Shown one piece after another: positions 44,724-53,136 of a stretch of DNA of 64,000 nt. The translations under genes and the position numbers were made by a program. The first letter of the stretch is position 1; each line of letters starts with the position of its first letter. Source of the DNA: Sulfurimicrobium sp964384915 (GTDB lineage Bacteria > Pseudomonadota > Gammaproteobacteria > Burkholderiales > Sulfuricellaceae); the NCBI GenBank assembly GCA_964384915.1, contig CAYLMA010000002.1, positions 1-64,000 on the forward strand, in the 5' to 3' direction. The notes beneath the pieces are model-generated. The model saw nothing but the letters and a program-made list of their open reading frames with translations, made no database searches and was not told where the DNA came from.

Positions 44724-45292
44724 ATATGCAAGTCAAACGCAAAATCCACTACATCGACCCGGCCATCCAGAATCGGATGCTGATCGCTTTCGTCTTGCTG
44801 GAGACGCTGCTGATTGGCGCCGGGATGGTTGTGCTGTATCAGGATCTTAAAGAAGTGGTCGATGAAAACCTGTTCCGCATCCACTTTTCCGCGGGGGAAT
44901 CCCTCTCCGCGCTGCTGCTTCGGGAAGCCATGCAGACCTTGGCGGTCCTCGTGGCCGTAAACCTGGCGGCGCTTGGGCTGGCAAAATGGCTGTGGCTGCG
45001 CTACCTTGAATCCATTCTGCGCCCCCTGTCCGGCTTGTTGGCCCGCACCGGCGACCTGGATTTCACCCCGGACGAATCAATCGCGCAAAAACACACCGTA
45101 CTTGAGCTTGCCCTGGCATGGCGGGAGGTCGAGCGGGAACGCTGCAAAGGCATACGCGCCGAGATCTCCAGGCTGGTCGAATATGCCGAAGATGCTTCTC
45201 CGCGCGCGCCTGAGCAAACCCGCGCCGCGCTGGAAAGCCTGAAGGCGCTCCTTCCCTTGCATAGAAGCGAATCCGCGAACCGTCCGGATTAA
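44720..45292 (+). CDS. Second HAMP-like membrane protein of the cytochrome operon
   Basis: A 190-residue protein. Membrane helices at about 20-40 and 70-92 flank a 30-residue periplasmic loop. The cytoplasmic tail has a HAMP-like pattern (LESILRPLSGLLARTGDLDFTPDE) and a long helix to about 150. No kinase, methyl-accepting or GGDEF domain follows. The ATG overlaps the cytochrome stop (ATGA). It seems paralogous in layout to the first gene of the operon. Confidence 0.8.
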   Translation: MNMQVKRKIHYIDPAIQNRMLIAFVLLETLLIGAGMVVLYQDLKEVVDENLFRIHFSAGESLSALLLREAMQTLAVLVAVNLAALGLAKWLWLRYLESILRPLSGLLARTGDLDFTPDESIAQKHTVLELALAWREVERERCKGIRAEISRLVEYAEDASPRAPEQTRAALESLKALLPLHRSESANRPD

Positions 45293-45371
45293 CAGCCTCA
45301 TCTCCGGGCGCAGGCAGCGCCTGCCCCCCCTGAAAACCGGCAAACCGCCGCTTTCCCATTTGCCAGGGTGC

Positions 45372-45417
45372 GCACCAAAGCAGTGCGCCAAACTGGAGCA
45401 GCGCTCCAATTTTGCGC
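45372..45417 (+). promoter_or_regulatory. NtrC enhancer sites of the porin-glnK-amtB operon
   Basis: The strong site GCACCAAAGCAGTGC is at 45372-45386, centred 102 bp upstream of the -24 GG. A weaker second site (GCTCCAATTTTGCGC, 45403-45417) follows 31 bases later. The same pair spacing is found at glnA. Confidence 0.8.
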
Positions 45418-45479
45418 CCATCTTTCCTCACGCCTTAAAGCGTAAACATCAACCAATTGAATATTAATGTTTTTTGCTC

Positions 45480-45495
45480 TGGCACAGCTTGTGCT
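45480..45495 (+). promoter_or_regulatory. Sigma-54 promoter of the porin-glnK-amtB operon
   Basis: TGGCACAGCTTGTGCT matches the -24/-12 consensus with ten bases between GG and GC. The predicted transcript start is near 45506, about 35 bases before the porin ATG. Confidence 0.87.
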
Positions 45496-45540
45496 TATGT
45501 CAGGGCGTAGTCACATTTTATTATTAACAGAATTTAGGAG

Positions 45541-46389
45541 ATGAAAATGCGCAAGTTAACCCAGGCCCTTCTGATTGCCGGTATCGTCGGTGTTCCCGCT
45601 TTTGCTGCAGCCCCAGCCATGGCTGGTGAAGCCGCGGCTTCCTCGGTTACCGGCAACATGGCTTTCGTGAGCAACTATGTATTCCGCGGCCTGACCCAGA
45701 GCTGGGCCAAGCCCGCCGTGCAGGCCGGCCTGGATTACGCCCATTCGAGCGGTTTTTATCTTGGCACCTGGGCATCCAGCATCAGCGACAAGGAATACAA
45801 CAACGCCAACATGGAGTGGGATTTCTATGCCGGCTACAACGGCAAGATCAATGACGACATGGGCTGGGGCGTGGGCGCGATCCAGATCTGGTATCCGGGC
45901 GGCTACTACGACGCGCTGGGCACCCCCGGCTATGGCAAGCAGAAGTACGACACCCAGGAACTGAACGCCAGCTTCAACTACAAAATCCTGAGCCTGAAAT
46001 ACTCCTACACGCTGACCAACCTGTTCGGCCTGAGCGACAAGAACTACTTCAGCGCAGCGGACGCCACCGGCGAGACCATCCCGACCGGCAGCACCAGGGG
46101 TTCGCAGTACCTGGAAGCCAACCTCAACTACGAAGTCATGGACAAGCTGACTCTGGGCCTGCACGTCGGCCACCAGAAGATCAAGAACGCATCCGACTAC
46201 AGCTACACCGACTACAAGATCAGCCTGAACAAGGAATTGCCGAAAGAATACTTCGGCCTGAACGTGGGCCTGGCCTATTCCGACACCAATGCCAAGAAGG
46301 AGGCCTGGACCGCACTGGCGCCTTACGGCGGCGCGACCAAGTACCTCGGCGACAGCACCTGGATCCTGTCGGCCAGCAAAACCTTCTAA
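45541..46389 (+). CDS. TorF-family putative porin
   Basis: A 282-residue outer-membrane protein. Signal peptide residues 1-28 end in AMAGEA. The mature part has the start SVTGNMAFVSNYVFRGLTQS, alternating aromatic strands, and a terminal Phe (LSASKTF), typical of a beta barrel of the TorF/Gcw_chp family. Its place before glnK-amtB behind a sigma-54 promoter suggests a role in nitrogen-compound entry; that role is inference. RBS TTTAGGAG precedes the ATG. Confidence 0.88.
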   Translation: MKMRKLTQALLIAGIVGVPAFAAAPAMAGEAAASSVTGNMAFVSNYVFRGLTQSWAKPAVQAGLDYAHSSGFYLGTWASSISDKEYNNANMEWDFYAGYNGKINDDMGWGVGAIQIWYPGGYYDALGTPGYGKQKYDTQELNASFNYKILSLKYSYTLTNLFGLSDKNYFSAADATGETIPTGSTRGSQYLEANLNYEVMDKLTLGLHVGHQKIKNASDYSYTDYKISLNKELPKEYFGLNVGLAYSDTNAKKEAWTALAPYGGATKYLGDSTWILSASKTF

Positions 46390-46446
46390 ATCCGAAGCAG
46401 CTACGCGGGCCGTTTCTGGCGGCCCGCCATAACCAAGGAGTCAAAC

Positions 46447-46785
46447 ATGAAACTGGTAACTGCAATCATCAAGCCGTTCAAGCTGGATGAGGTGCGGGAA
46501 GCCCTGTCCAACGTGGGCGTACAGGGCATCACCGTGACCGAAGTCAAGGGCTTTGGGCGCCAAAAGGGCCACACCGAGCTGTATCGCGGTGCGGAATATG
46601 TGGTGGATTTTCTGCCCAAGGTCAAAGTGGAAGCAGCCATCAAGGCTGAACTGCTGGACCAGGTGATCGAGGCCATCGAGAAATCCGCTTCGACCGGCAA
46701 GATCGGCGACGGCAAGATTTTCGTTTCCGACCTGCAGCAAGTGGTCCGCATCCGCACCGGCGAGACCGGTCCGGAAGCTTTGTAA
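46447..46785 (+). CDS. glnK: Nitrogen regulatory protein P-II
   Basis: A 112-residue P-II trimer subunit that senses 2-oxoglutarate, ATP/ADP and glutamine and blocks AmtB. The T-loop has Tyr51 in ELYRGAEYVVDF for uridylylation by GlnD. The B and C loops (STGKIGDGKIFV and VRIRTGETG) are intact. Linked to amtB it is best called glnK. AAGGAG lies upstream. It is in one operon with the porin and amtB. Confidence 0.96.
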   Translation: MKLVTAIIKPFKLDEVREALSNVGVQGITVTEVKGFGRQKGHTELYRGAEYVVDFLPKVKVEAAIKAELLDQVIEAIEKSASTGKIGDGKIFVSDLQQVVRIRTGETGPEAL

Positions 46786-46798
46786 GGGGAGCCAAGCC

Positions 46799-48226
46799 AT
46801 GAAAAAACTGTTAAGCATGATCGCCCTCTTGGGCTTCCTCGGGATGGGCGGGCCGGTGCTGGCGGAAGACGCCGCGCCTCCCGCCGCCCAACCCGCGGCG
46901 GCAGCACCGGCGCCTGAAGCCGCTCCTGCAGCTGCGCCTGATGCCGCAGCCCCGGCCGCTGCACCCGAGGCCGCCCCGGTTGCAGCGCCTGCGCCCGAGC
47001 CGAAGCTCGACTCCGGCAACACCGCCTGGATGCTCACCGCCACCGCCCTGGTGCTGTTCATGACCATACCCGGCCTGGCGCTGTTCTACGGCGGCATGGT
47101 GCGCAAGAAGAACGTGCTGGCCATCATGATGCAAAGCTTTGCGATTGCAGCCCTGATGTCCGTCATCTGGATGGTGGCAGGCTACAGCCTGGCCTTCACC
47201 CCCGGCAGCGGCTTCATCGGCGGCCTGGACAAGATGTTCCTCAACGGCGTGGACGTGAATGCGCTGACCGGCGTGGCGGGCGCGAACATCCCGGAAACCG
47301 TGTTCGTGATCTTCCAGATGACCTTCGCCATCATCACCCCGGCCCTGATCACCGGCGCCTTCGCCGACCGCATGAAGTTCTCGGCCATGATGTGGTTCAT
47401 GGGCATCTGGTCGCTGGTGGTGTACGCGCCCATCACCCACTGGGTCTGGGAAGGCACGGGCTGGCTGTTCACCAAGGGCATCCTGGACTACGCCGGCGGC
47501 ACCGTGGTGCACATCAATGCCGGTATCGCCGGCCTGGTGATCGCCATCATGCTGGGCAAGCGCATCGGCTACGGCAAGGAACCGATGGCGCCGCACAACC
47601 TGACGCTCACCCTGATCGGCGCGGCCATGCTGTGGGTCGGCTGGTTCGGCTTCAACGCGGGCTCCGCCCTGGCCGCCGACGGCCGTGCCGGCATGGCCAT
47701 GGCGGTGACCCAGATTGCCGCTGCCGCCGCCGCGCTGTCCTGGATGTTTGCCGAATGGCTGGGCAAGGGCAAGCCTTCCGTGCTGGGCATCGCTTCCGGC
47801 GCCGTGGGCGGCCTGGTGGCCATCACCCCGGCGGCCGGTTTCGTCGCCCCCATGGGCGCGCTCATCATCGGCCTGGTGTCAGGTGCGGTATGCTTCTGGG
47901 GCGCAACCTCGCTCAAGCGCATGATGGGCTATGACGACTCCCTCGACGCCTTCGGCGTGCACGGCATCGGCGGTATCGTCGGCGCCGTCCTCACCGGCGT
48001 GTTCGCGGTCAAGGCCATCGGCGGCGACGCCGCCTCCGGCCTGATCGAGGGCAATGCGGGCCAGGTCGTGATCCAGCTGATCGGTGTCGGCGCCACGGTG
48101 GTCTACACCGCCGTCGCCTCCTACATCATCCTCAAGGTGATCGACATGGTGATCGGCCTGCGCGTCTCCGAAGAGGAAGAGCGCGAAGGCCTGGACGTCA
48201 GCCTGCACGGCGAGCGCGTGGACTGA
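46799..48226 (+). CDS. amtB: Ammonium transporter
   Basis: A 475-residue inner-membrane ammonium channel. Residues 1-22 are a signal peptide (VLAEDA). Residues about 23-75 are an Ala/Pro-rich linker not seen in Escherichia coli AmtB. Eleven membrane helices follow. Signature parts are FYGGMVRKKN, the first pore His in ITHWVWEG, the second in DAFGVHGIGGIVG, and the basic C-terminal tail that GlnK contacts. It starts 13 bases after glnK. Confidence 0.95.
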   Translation: MKKLLSMIALLGFLGMGGPVLAEDAAPPAAQPAAAAPAPEAAPAAAPDAAAPAAAPEAAPVAAPAPEPKLDSGNTAWMLTATALVLFMTIPGLALFYGGMVRKKNVLAIMMQSFAIAALMSVIWMVAGYSLAFTPGSGFIGGLDKMFLNGVDVNALTGVAGANIPETVFVIFQMTFAIITPALITGAFADRMKFSAMMWFMGIWSLVVYAPITHWVWEGTGWLFTKGILDYAGGTVVHINAGIAGLVIAIMLGKRIGYGKEPMAPHNLTLTLIGAAMLWVGWFGFNAGSALAADGRAGMAMAVTQIAAAAAALSWMFAEWLGKGKPSVLGIASGAVGGLVAITPAAGFVAPMGALIIGLVSGAVCFWGATSLKRMMGYDDSLDAFGVHGIGGIVGAVLTGVFAVKAIGGDAASGLIEGNAGQVVIQLIGVGATVVYTAVASYIILKVIDMVIGLRVSEEEEREGLDVSLHGERVD

Positions 48227-48312
48227 TAGCCCAAGCCCTGCGGATGCCGTATCCCGCACCCGCAGGGCACGCTGGATCAATTTCTCCATCCCCTCCCCCT
48301 GGAGAGGATTTT

Positions 48313-48337
48313 GGGCGGCGCCAGCCGCCCTTTTTTT
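48313..48337 (+). terminator. Terminator after amtB
   Basis: GGGCGGC, loop GCCA, GCCGCCC and seven T. It separates the amtB operon from the guanidine operon. Confidence 0.9.
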
Positions 48338-48353
48338 GCCCTGGATTTCTGCG

Positions 48354-48398
48354 GCACCCGTTTGGTGCACGCCCGGTTTCCATGCACCAAGTCCCGCG
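48354..48398 (+). promoter_or_regulatory. NtrC enhancer sites of the guanidine operon
   Basis: GCACCCGTTTGGTGC at 48354-48368 is a perfect GCACC-N5-GGTGC site, centred 104 bp upstream of the -24 GG. A half-site GCACC at 48384 begins 30 bases later. The layout matches glnA and the porin operon. Confidence 0.83.
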
Positions 48399-48463
48399 CA
48401 AGGCCGCTCCGGCCAGACCCTGTAGCCGCCTCTATCTCATTGATTTTTCTTGTCGCCACCAAC

Positions 48464-48479
48464 TGGCACGGTAAATGCT
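48464..48479 (+). promoter_or_regulatory. Sigma-54 promoter of the guanidine operon
   Basis: TGGCACGGTAAATGCT is a near-perfect -24/-12 element with the ten-base GG to GC spacing. The start site would be near 48490, just before the riboswitch. Confidence 0.88.
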
Positions 48480-48515
48480 TCATCTCAGGCAGAGAGGTGC
48501 AGCATACACTGTATC

Positions 48516-48622
48516 TTATGGCGGCTAGGGTTCCGGTCCCCCTCGGGGATGCCTGGTCCGAGAGCCGCCAGGCCCGCGCGAAGCCCGGGCTCCACGGAGG
48601 GATAAAAGCCCGGGAGGACGCG
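48516..48622 (+). promoter_or_regulatory. Guanidine-I (ykkC) riboswitch
   Basis: The conserved blocks of the ykkC-I class are present in order: GGGTTCCGG (48528-48536), CTGGTCCGAGAG (48553-48564) and ACGGAGGGATAAAAGCCCGG (48594-48613). GGCGGCT and AGCCGCC can pair as an outer helix. Guanidine binding turns such RNAs on. It precedes guanidine transport and degradation genes, which confirms the class. The switching structure lies between 48623 and the ATG at 48675. Confidence 0.95.
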
Positions 48623-48674
48623 ACCAGTACGTGTGCGCCTCTTCAAGCCTTTCAACCACCGCAGGAGTGCCGAC

Positions 48675-49661
48675 ATGTTTATGATGCGTTTTCTTTCCCG
48701 TGCCATCCCCGCCGTTTCCCTTTCCCTCGCCTTGCTGGCTGCCGCCCCGGCGGCCCATGCCACGGTCAAGGTCGGCGTTTCCGACTGGCCGGGCTGGGTA
48801 GCCTGGTACGTCGCCGAGCAGAAGGGCTTTTTCAAGAAGCACGGCGCCGACGTGAAGCTGGTGTGGTTCGCCAACTACACCGATTCCATCTCCGCCTTGT
48901 CCGCAGGGCAACTGGACGCCAACTCCCAGGCCTGGAGCGACGCCATGGCACCGCTCTCCAAGGGGATCGCGCTCAAGGCCATCCTGGTCAACGACAACTC
49001 CGCCGGCAACGACGCCCTGATGGTCAGCCCCAAGATCAAGAGCATGGCCGACCTCAAGGGCAAGTCCGTGGCGCTGGAAGAATTCAGCGTGTCGCACTTC
49101 GTGCTCACCATGGCGCTGTCCAGGAACGGCATGAGCCTCAAGGACGTGAAGGTGGTCAACCTCTCCGCCGGCGACGCCGCCGCCGCCTTCATGGCCGGAC
49201 GCGTGGACGCCGCCGTGGTGTGGAACCCCTGGGTCAGCAACATCCAGAACAGCGGCAAGGGCCGCGCCCTGTTCACCTCCAGGGAAGTGCCCGGCATGAT
49301 CTCCGACCTGCTGGTGGCCCAGGAAAAATCGCTCAAGGCCAAGCGCAAGGATTATGTCGGCATGATCAAGGCGTGGTACGAGACCGAGAAATTCATCCGC
49401 GAAAACCCGGACGAAGCCGCCAGGATCATGGGCAAGGTGGTCAACATGCCGGCCGCCGAATACAAGATCTTCCTGCCCGGCACCCGCTTCTTCGACCACA
49501 AGGCCAATATGCAGGCCTTCGGCCCGGCTTCCGACCCCACCTCGCTGCTCGGCGCGGCGCCCACCATCGCCAAGTTCCTGCTCGACAACAAGCTGATGGA
49601 AGGCAAGGTGGATTTCGCCAAGGGCCTGGATGGCTCGCTGGTGCAGGAAGCGGCCAAGTAG
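48675..49661 (+). CDS. Guanidine ABC transporter substrate-binding protein
   Basis: A 328-residue periplasmic protein of the NitT/TauT (NMT1/SsuA) type. Signal peptide residues 1-30 end in AAHA. The mature part starts TVKVGVSDWPGWVAWYVAEQKGFFKKHG and carries SISALSAGQLDANSQAWSD and the VVWNPWVSN loop. Substrate is inferred from the guanidine riboswitch and the downstream enzymes. ATG 48675 has GCAGGAG upstream; the frame is open further upstream but that part overlaps the leader. Confidence 0.92.
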   Translation: MFMMRFLSRAIPAVSLSLALLAAAPAAHATVKVGVSDWPGWVAWYVAEQKGFFKKHGADVKLVWFANYTDSISALSAGQLDANSQAWSDAMAPLSKGIALKAILVNDNSAGNDALMVSPKIKSMADLKGKSVALEEFSVSHFVLTMALSRNGMSLKDVKVVNLSAGDAAAAFMAGRVDAAVVWNPWVSNIQNSGKGRALFTSREVPGMISDLLVAQEKSLKAKRKDYVGMIKAWYETEKFIRENPDEAARIMGKVVNMPAAEYKIFLPGTRFFDHKANMQAFGPASDPTSLLGAAPTIAKFLLDNKLMEGKVDFAKGLDGSLVQEAAK

Positions 49662-49671
49662 GAGCGGCGCC

Positions 49672-50484
49672 ATGTCCTCCCGACGCAGCCCTTCCCGCGC
49701 CCCGCTGTGGGCGATCCGCGGCCAGTTGCCGCGCCGCCTGTACCTGGCCTTCGCGGCGGCCGGCCTGGTCGCGCCGCTGCTCGGCTGGTGGCTGCTCGCC
49801 GCCAGCGGCGCGATGGACAGGGTGTTCATGCCCAGCCCGCCGGACGTGCTGCTGCGCATCTACACCTGGGCCATGGAGGCCGACCTGCTGGGCGACGCCT
49901 GGATCAGCACCTGGCGCGTCACGGCGGGATTCGCGCTGTCGGCGCTGATCGCGCTGCCGCTGGGGCTCTACATCGGCACCTACCGGCCGGTGCAGGCCTT
50001 CTTCGAGCCGCTCACCGACTTCATCCGCTACATGCCGGCGGTGGCCTTCATCCCGCTGGTGATGCTGTGGGTGGGGATAGACGAGGGCTCGAAGATCGCC
50101 ATCATCTGGATCGGCACTTTCTTCCAGATGGTGCTGATGGTGGCCGAGGACGTGCGCCGCGTGCCGCTGGCGCAGATCGAGGCGGCCCAGACCATGGGCG
50201 CGACGCGCGGCGAAATCGTGTCCCAGGTCATCCTGCCCTCGGCCAAGCCGGCCCTGCTCGATACCCTGCGCGTCACCATGGGCTGGGCCTGGACCTACCT
50301 GGTGGTGGCCGAACTGGTGGCCGCCAATTCCGGCCTGGGCTACGCCATCCTGAAGGCGCAGCGCTTCTTGCAGACCGACAAGATATTCGCCGGGATCATC
50401 CTGATCGGCCTGATCGGCATGGTCATCGACCAGTTGTTCCGCCTCGCCCACCGCAAGGCCTTCCCCTGGCTGCACCACAAATGA
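49672..50484 (+). CDS. Guanidine ABC transporter permease
   Basis: A 270-residue inner-membrane permease of the SsuC/TauC type with about six helices. The cytoplasmic EAA loop is present (IEAAQTMGATRGEIVSQVILPSAKPALLDTLR). The start at 49672 has TAGGAG seven bases upstream and lies 10 bases after the binding-protein stop. The gene end overlaps the ATPase start. Confidence 0.93.
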   Translation: MSSRRSPSRAPLWAIRGQLPRRLYLAFAAAGLVAPLLGWWLLAASGAMDRVFMPSPPDVLLRIYTWAMEADLLGDAWISTWRVTAGFALSALIALPLGLYIGTYRPVQAFFEPLTDFIRYMPAVAFIPLVMLWVGIDEGSKIAIIWIGTFFQMVLMVAEDVRRVPLAQIEAAQTMGATRGEIVSQVILPSAKPALLDTLRVTMGWAWTYLVVAELVAANSGLGYAILKAQRFLQTDKIFAGIILIGLIGMVIDQLFRLAHRKAFPWLHHK

Positions 50485-51332
50485 GCCCAAGCATGAGCAC
50501 CAAAATTCAGATAAGCGGCGCAAACAAGGTATTCGCCTCGGCCAAGGGCGAGGTGCGCGCGCTGCAGGAGGTGGACCTGGCCATCGGCGCCAACGAGTTC
50601 GTGACCTTCGTCGGCGCCTCGGGCTGCGGCAAGTCCACGCTGCTGCGCGCCATCGGCGGGCTGGAAAGCCTCACCTCCGGCGCCATCGCGGTGGACGGCC
50701 GGCCCATCTCCGGGCCGGGCGTGGACCGCGCCATGGTGTTCCAGCATTACAGCCTCTATCCCTGGCTCACGGTGATGGAAAACATCAAGTTCAGCCGCCG
50801 CCTCCGGGTCAACCGCGAAAACATCACCTCGGCCGACGTGGAGCGCGCCTCAGGCCGCGCCGACGCGCTGCTCGGGCTGATGGGCCTGGGCCACGCCGTC
50901 AATGCCTACCCCAACCAGCTTTCGGGCGGCATGCAGCAGCGCGTGGCCATCGCGCGCGCCTTGATGCCCAGGCCCGACATCCTGCTCATGGACGAGCCTT
51001 TCGGCGCGCTCGATGCGCAGACGCGCGAGGTGATGCACGACCTGATCCGCCACGTGTTCAAGCTGGAGAAGGCCACCATCGTGTTCGTCACCCACGACGT
51101 GGAGGAGGCCATCTACCTCGGCCAGCGCATCGTGCTGATGGCCCCCCGGCCGGGACGCATAGACACCGTCTACGAGGTGCCGCTGCCGGCGGAGCGCAGG
51201 CAGGAGATGAAGCTGGCGCCGGAATTCCTGCGCCTCAAGCGCGAAATCCTCGACCGCATCCGCGAGACTTCCGGCATGAAAACCGACCTGGAGCTGCTGG
51301 AACGCCTGTCGCTGGAAGCCCAGCACGAATAA
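50481..51332 (+). CDS. Guanidine ABC transporter ATPase
   Basis: A 283-residue ATP-binding subunit of the SsuB/TauB type. Walker A is VGASGCGKSTLLRAIGG, the ABC signature QLSGGMQQRVAIARAL, Walker B ILLMDEPFGALD and the switch His is in VTHDVEEA. ATG 50481 overlaps the permease stop (ATGA); ATG 50493 is an alternative. It closes the transporter part of the operon. Confidence 0.95.
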   Translation: MSPSMSTKIQISGANKVFASAKGEVRALQEVDLAIGANEFVTFVGASGCGKSTLLRAIGGLESLTSGAIAVDGRPISGPGVDRAMVFQHYSLYPWLTVMENIKFSRRLRVNRENITSADVERASGRADALLGLMGLGHAVNAYPNQLSGGMQQRVAIARALMPRPDILLMDEPFGALDAQTREVMHDLIRHVFKLEKATIVFVTHDVEEAIYLGQRIVLMAPRPGRIDTVYEVPLPAERRQEMKLAPEFLRLKREILDRIRETSGMKTDLELLERLSLEAQHE

Positions 51333-51350
51333 CCCGTAATAAAGCATTTG

Positions 51351-51480
51351 AACCGCAAAGGCGCCAAGAACGCAAAGTAAAGCAAGTGGTTACCATAGCT
51401 TAGCTGTTCACCCATTGGGTGAGTTAAGGCTTCATCTTAATTATTTGTTTTCTTTGCGACTTCGCGCCTTTGCGGCAAAT
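51351..51480. repeat. Intergenic inverted repeat inside the guanidine operon
   Basis: Arms AACCGCAAAGGCGCCAAGAA (51351-51370) and TTCGCGCCTTTGCGG (51461-51475) face each other. It splits the transporter genes from the enzyme genes of one operon. It is related to the repeat at 42763-42909. Confidence 0.82.
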
Positions 51481-51519
51481 GAACTACGGTTTTTAGGATA
51501 ACCCATTCTTGAAAGGCCC

Positions 51520-52257
51520 ATGAAAATGACCGAAACCCCGACCCACCCCTCCCCGCTGATCTGGGAAGAAACCCTGCCCGGCGCGGCCCACGCTTCCTTC
51601 GTCATGAAGCGCGGCACGGCCCTGCGCCTGACCGACCTGGAGGGCGGCGCCAACGTCTCGGCGCTGTTCTACCGCGCCGAGGAAAAGCTGGAACGCTACA
51701 ACATGGCGGACACGCTCAAGGCGCAGCACACCGCCCACCTCGCCAAGGGCTTCGTGTGCTATTCCGACATGGGGCGGGTGCTGTGTTCCGTGATCGAGGA
51801 CAGTTGCGGCTGGCACGACACCATCTGCGGCATGAGCGACGCGGCGCAGGTCCTGGCCAAGCACGGCGCGGCCCCCTACCAGAGCCACCGCAACGCGATG
51901 CACCGCAACGCCCGCGACAGCATGCTGATCGAACTCGGCAAGTGGGGCCTGGGCAAGCGCGACATCGTGGCCAACGTGAATTTCTTCAGCAAGGTGAGCG
52001 CGGACAGCGAAGGCAAACTCATTTTTCATCCCGGCAATTCCAGCGCGGGGGATTTCGTCGACCTGCGCTTCGAGATGAACACCCTGGTGGTGCTGTCCGC
52101 CTGCCCGCACCCGCTCGACCCCAACCCGGCCTACCAGCCCAGGCCGGTGCGGCTCGCCGCCTGGCGCTGCGGCACGCCGGACGCCCAGGACCACTGCCGC
52201 AATTTCCGCCCGGAGAACGCCCGCGGCTTCCACAACACCGAACTCCTGTTCAGATAG
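51520..52257 (+). CDS. Carboxyguanidine deiminase-type subunit (UAAP1, DUF1989)
   Basis: A 245-residue protein of the urea-amidolyase-associated family (DUF1989). Members next to guanidine carboxylase form a two-subunit deiminase that turns carboxyguanidine into allophanate. Conserved residues include GANVSALFYRA, DSCGWHDTICGM, RNAMHRNARDSM and VNFFSKV; the Cys and His are likely zinc ligands. It is paired with the next gene, which is paralogous. Confidence 0.92.
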   Translation: MKMTETPTHPSPLIWEETLPGAAHASFVMKRGTALRLTDLEGGANVSALFYRAEEKLERYNMADTLKAQHTAHLAKGFVCYSDMGRVLCSVIEDSCGWHDTICGMSDAAQVLAKHGAAPYQSHRNAMHRNARDSMLIELGKWGLGKRDIVANVNFFSKVSADSEGKLIFHPGNSSAGDFVDLRFEMNTLVVLSACPHPLDPNPAYQPRPVRLAAWRCGTPDAQDHCRNFRPENARGFHNTELLFR

Positions 52258-52265
52258 GTGACAAC

Positions 52266-52910
52266 ATGCCCATCGTTGCAAGCAAACTCGACCCCAAAGA
52301 CGCCGTCTACGACTACACCCTGCCCGCCGGAGAAGCCTGGCTGCACGAAGTGAAGCAGGGGCAGACCTTCCGCATCCTCGACCTGGAAGGCAACCAGGCC
52401 GTGGACACGCTGTTCTACAACGCCCGCGACCCCGCCGAACGCTACAGCGCGGTGGACACCATCCGCGCCCAGGGCAACATTTACCTGACCGCCGGTTCGC
52501 GCCTGCTGTCGAGCGAAGGCAATGTGCTGGTAAGCATCAGCGCCGACACCTGCGGCCGCCACGACACCCTGGGCGGCGCCTGCGCGGCGGAGAGCAACAG
52601 CGTGCGCTACGCCGGCGACAAGAAATACATGCACAGTTGCCGCGACAGCTTCCTGCATGCGCTGGGCCACTGCGACTGCGGCATGGACAAAAGAGACCTC
52701 ACCAGCAACGTGAACTTCTTCATGAACGTGCCGGTGACGCCGCAGGGCGGCCTGAACTTCGCCGACGGCATCTCCGCCCCCGGCAAGTACGTGGAGATGC
52801 GCGCCGGGATGGACGTCATGGTGCTGATCTCCAACTGCCCGCAGCTCAACAACCCGTGCAACGCCTACAACCCGACGCCGGTGCGGCTCTTGATCTGGGA
52901 TCAAGCCTAA
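52266..52910 (+). CDS. Carboxyguanidine deiminase-type subunit (UAAP2, DUF1989)
   Basis: A 214-residue DUF1989 protein, paralogue of the preceding subunit. Matching blocks are GNQAVDTLFYNARDP, DTCGRHDTLGGACAAES, HSCRDSFLHALG and NVNFFMNVPV. It starts eight bases after the first subunit. Both subunits are needed in characterised systems; the assignment here rests on family and operon context. Confidence 0.92.
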   Translation: MPIVASKLDPKDAVYDYTLPAGEAWLHEVKQGQTFRILDLEGNQAVDTLFYNARDPAERYSAVDTIRAQGNIYLTAGSRLLSSEGNVLVSISADTCGRHDTLGGACAAESNSVRYAGDKKYMHSCRDSFLHALGHCDCGMDKRDLTSNVNFFMNVPVTPQGGLNFADGISAPGKYVEMRAGMDVMVLISNCPQLNNPCNAYNPTPVRLLIWDQA

Positions 52911-52920
52911 AAAGCGGTTT

Positions 52921-53044
52921 AACCACGGGGTGCACGGGGATCACGGGGAAAACCAAAGGCTTTGAAGGGGTTTGGGGCGTCACCGATGGGTGGTAAACCG
53001 TTTAACCCATTGAACTCCCCGTGATCCCCGTGCGCCCCGTGGTT
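52921..53044. repeat. Intergenic inverted repeat, ACCACGGGGT type
   Basis: Arms AACCACGGGGTGCACGGGGA (52921-52940) and the complement ending CCCCGTGGTT (53035-53044) are separated by about 70 bases. This is the second repeat inside the guanidine operon and resembles the element at 7141-7208. Confidence 0.85.
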
Positions 53045-53136
53045 TAAACAAGATTTTCAGGACCAAAGAATCAACCAGCCGCGGGACGCCCCGCGGCATG
53101 AAGAATGAAGGCGGGACGGCCCGCCCGGAGAAGGAA

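Noticed and set aside
48311..49948. 545-codon + frame across the riboswitch and binding-protein gene
   Set aside because: It runs through a terminator, promoter and riboswitch and is out of frame with the binding protein.
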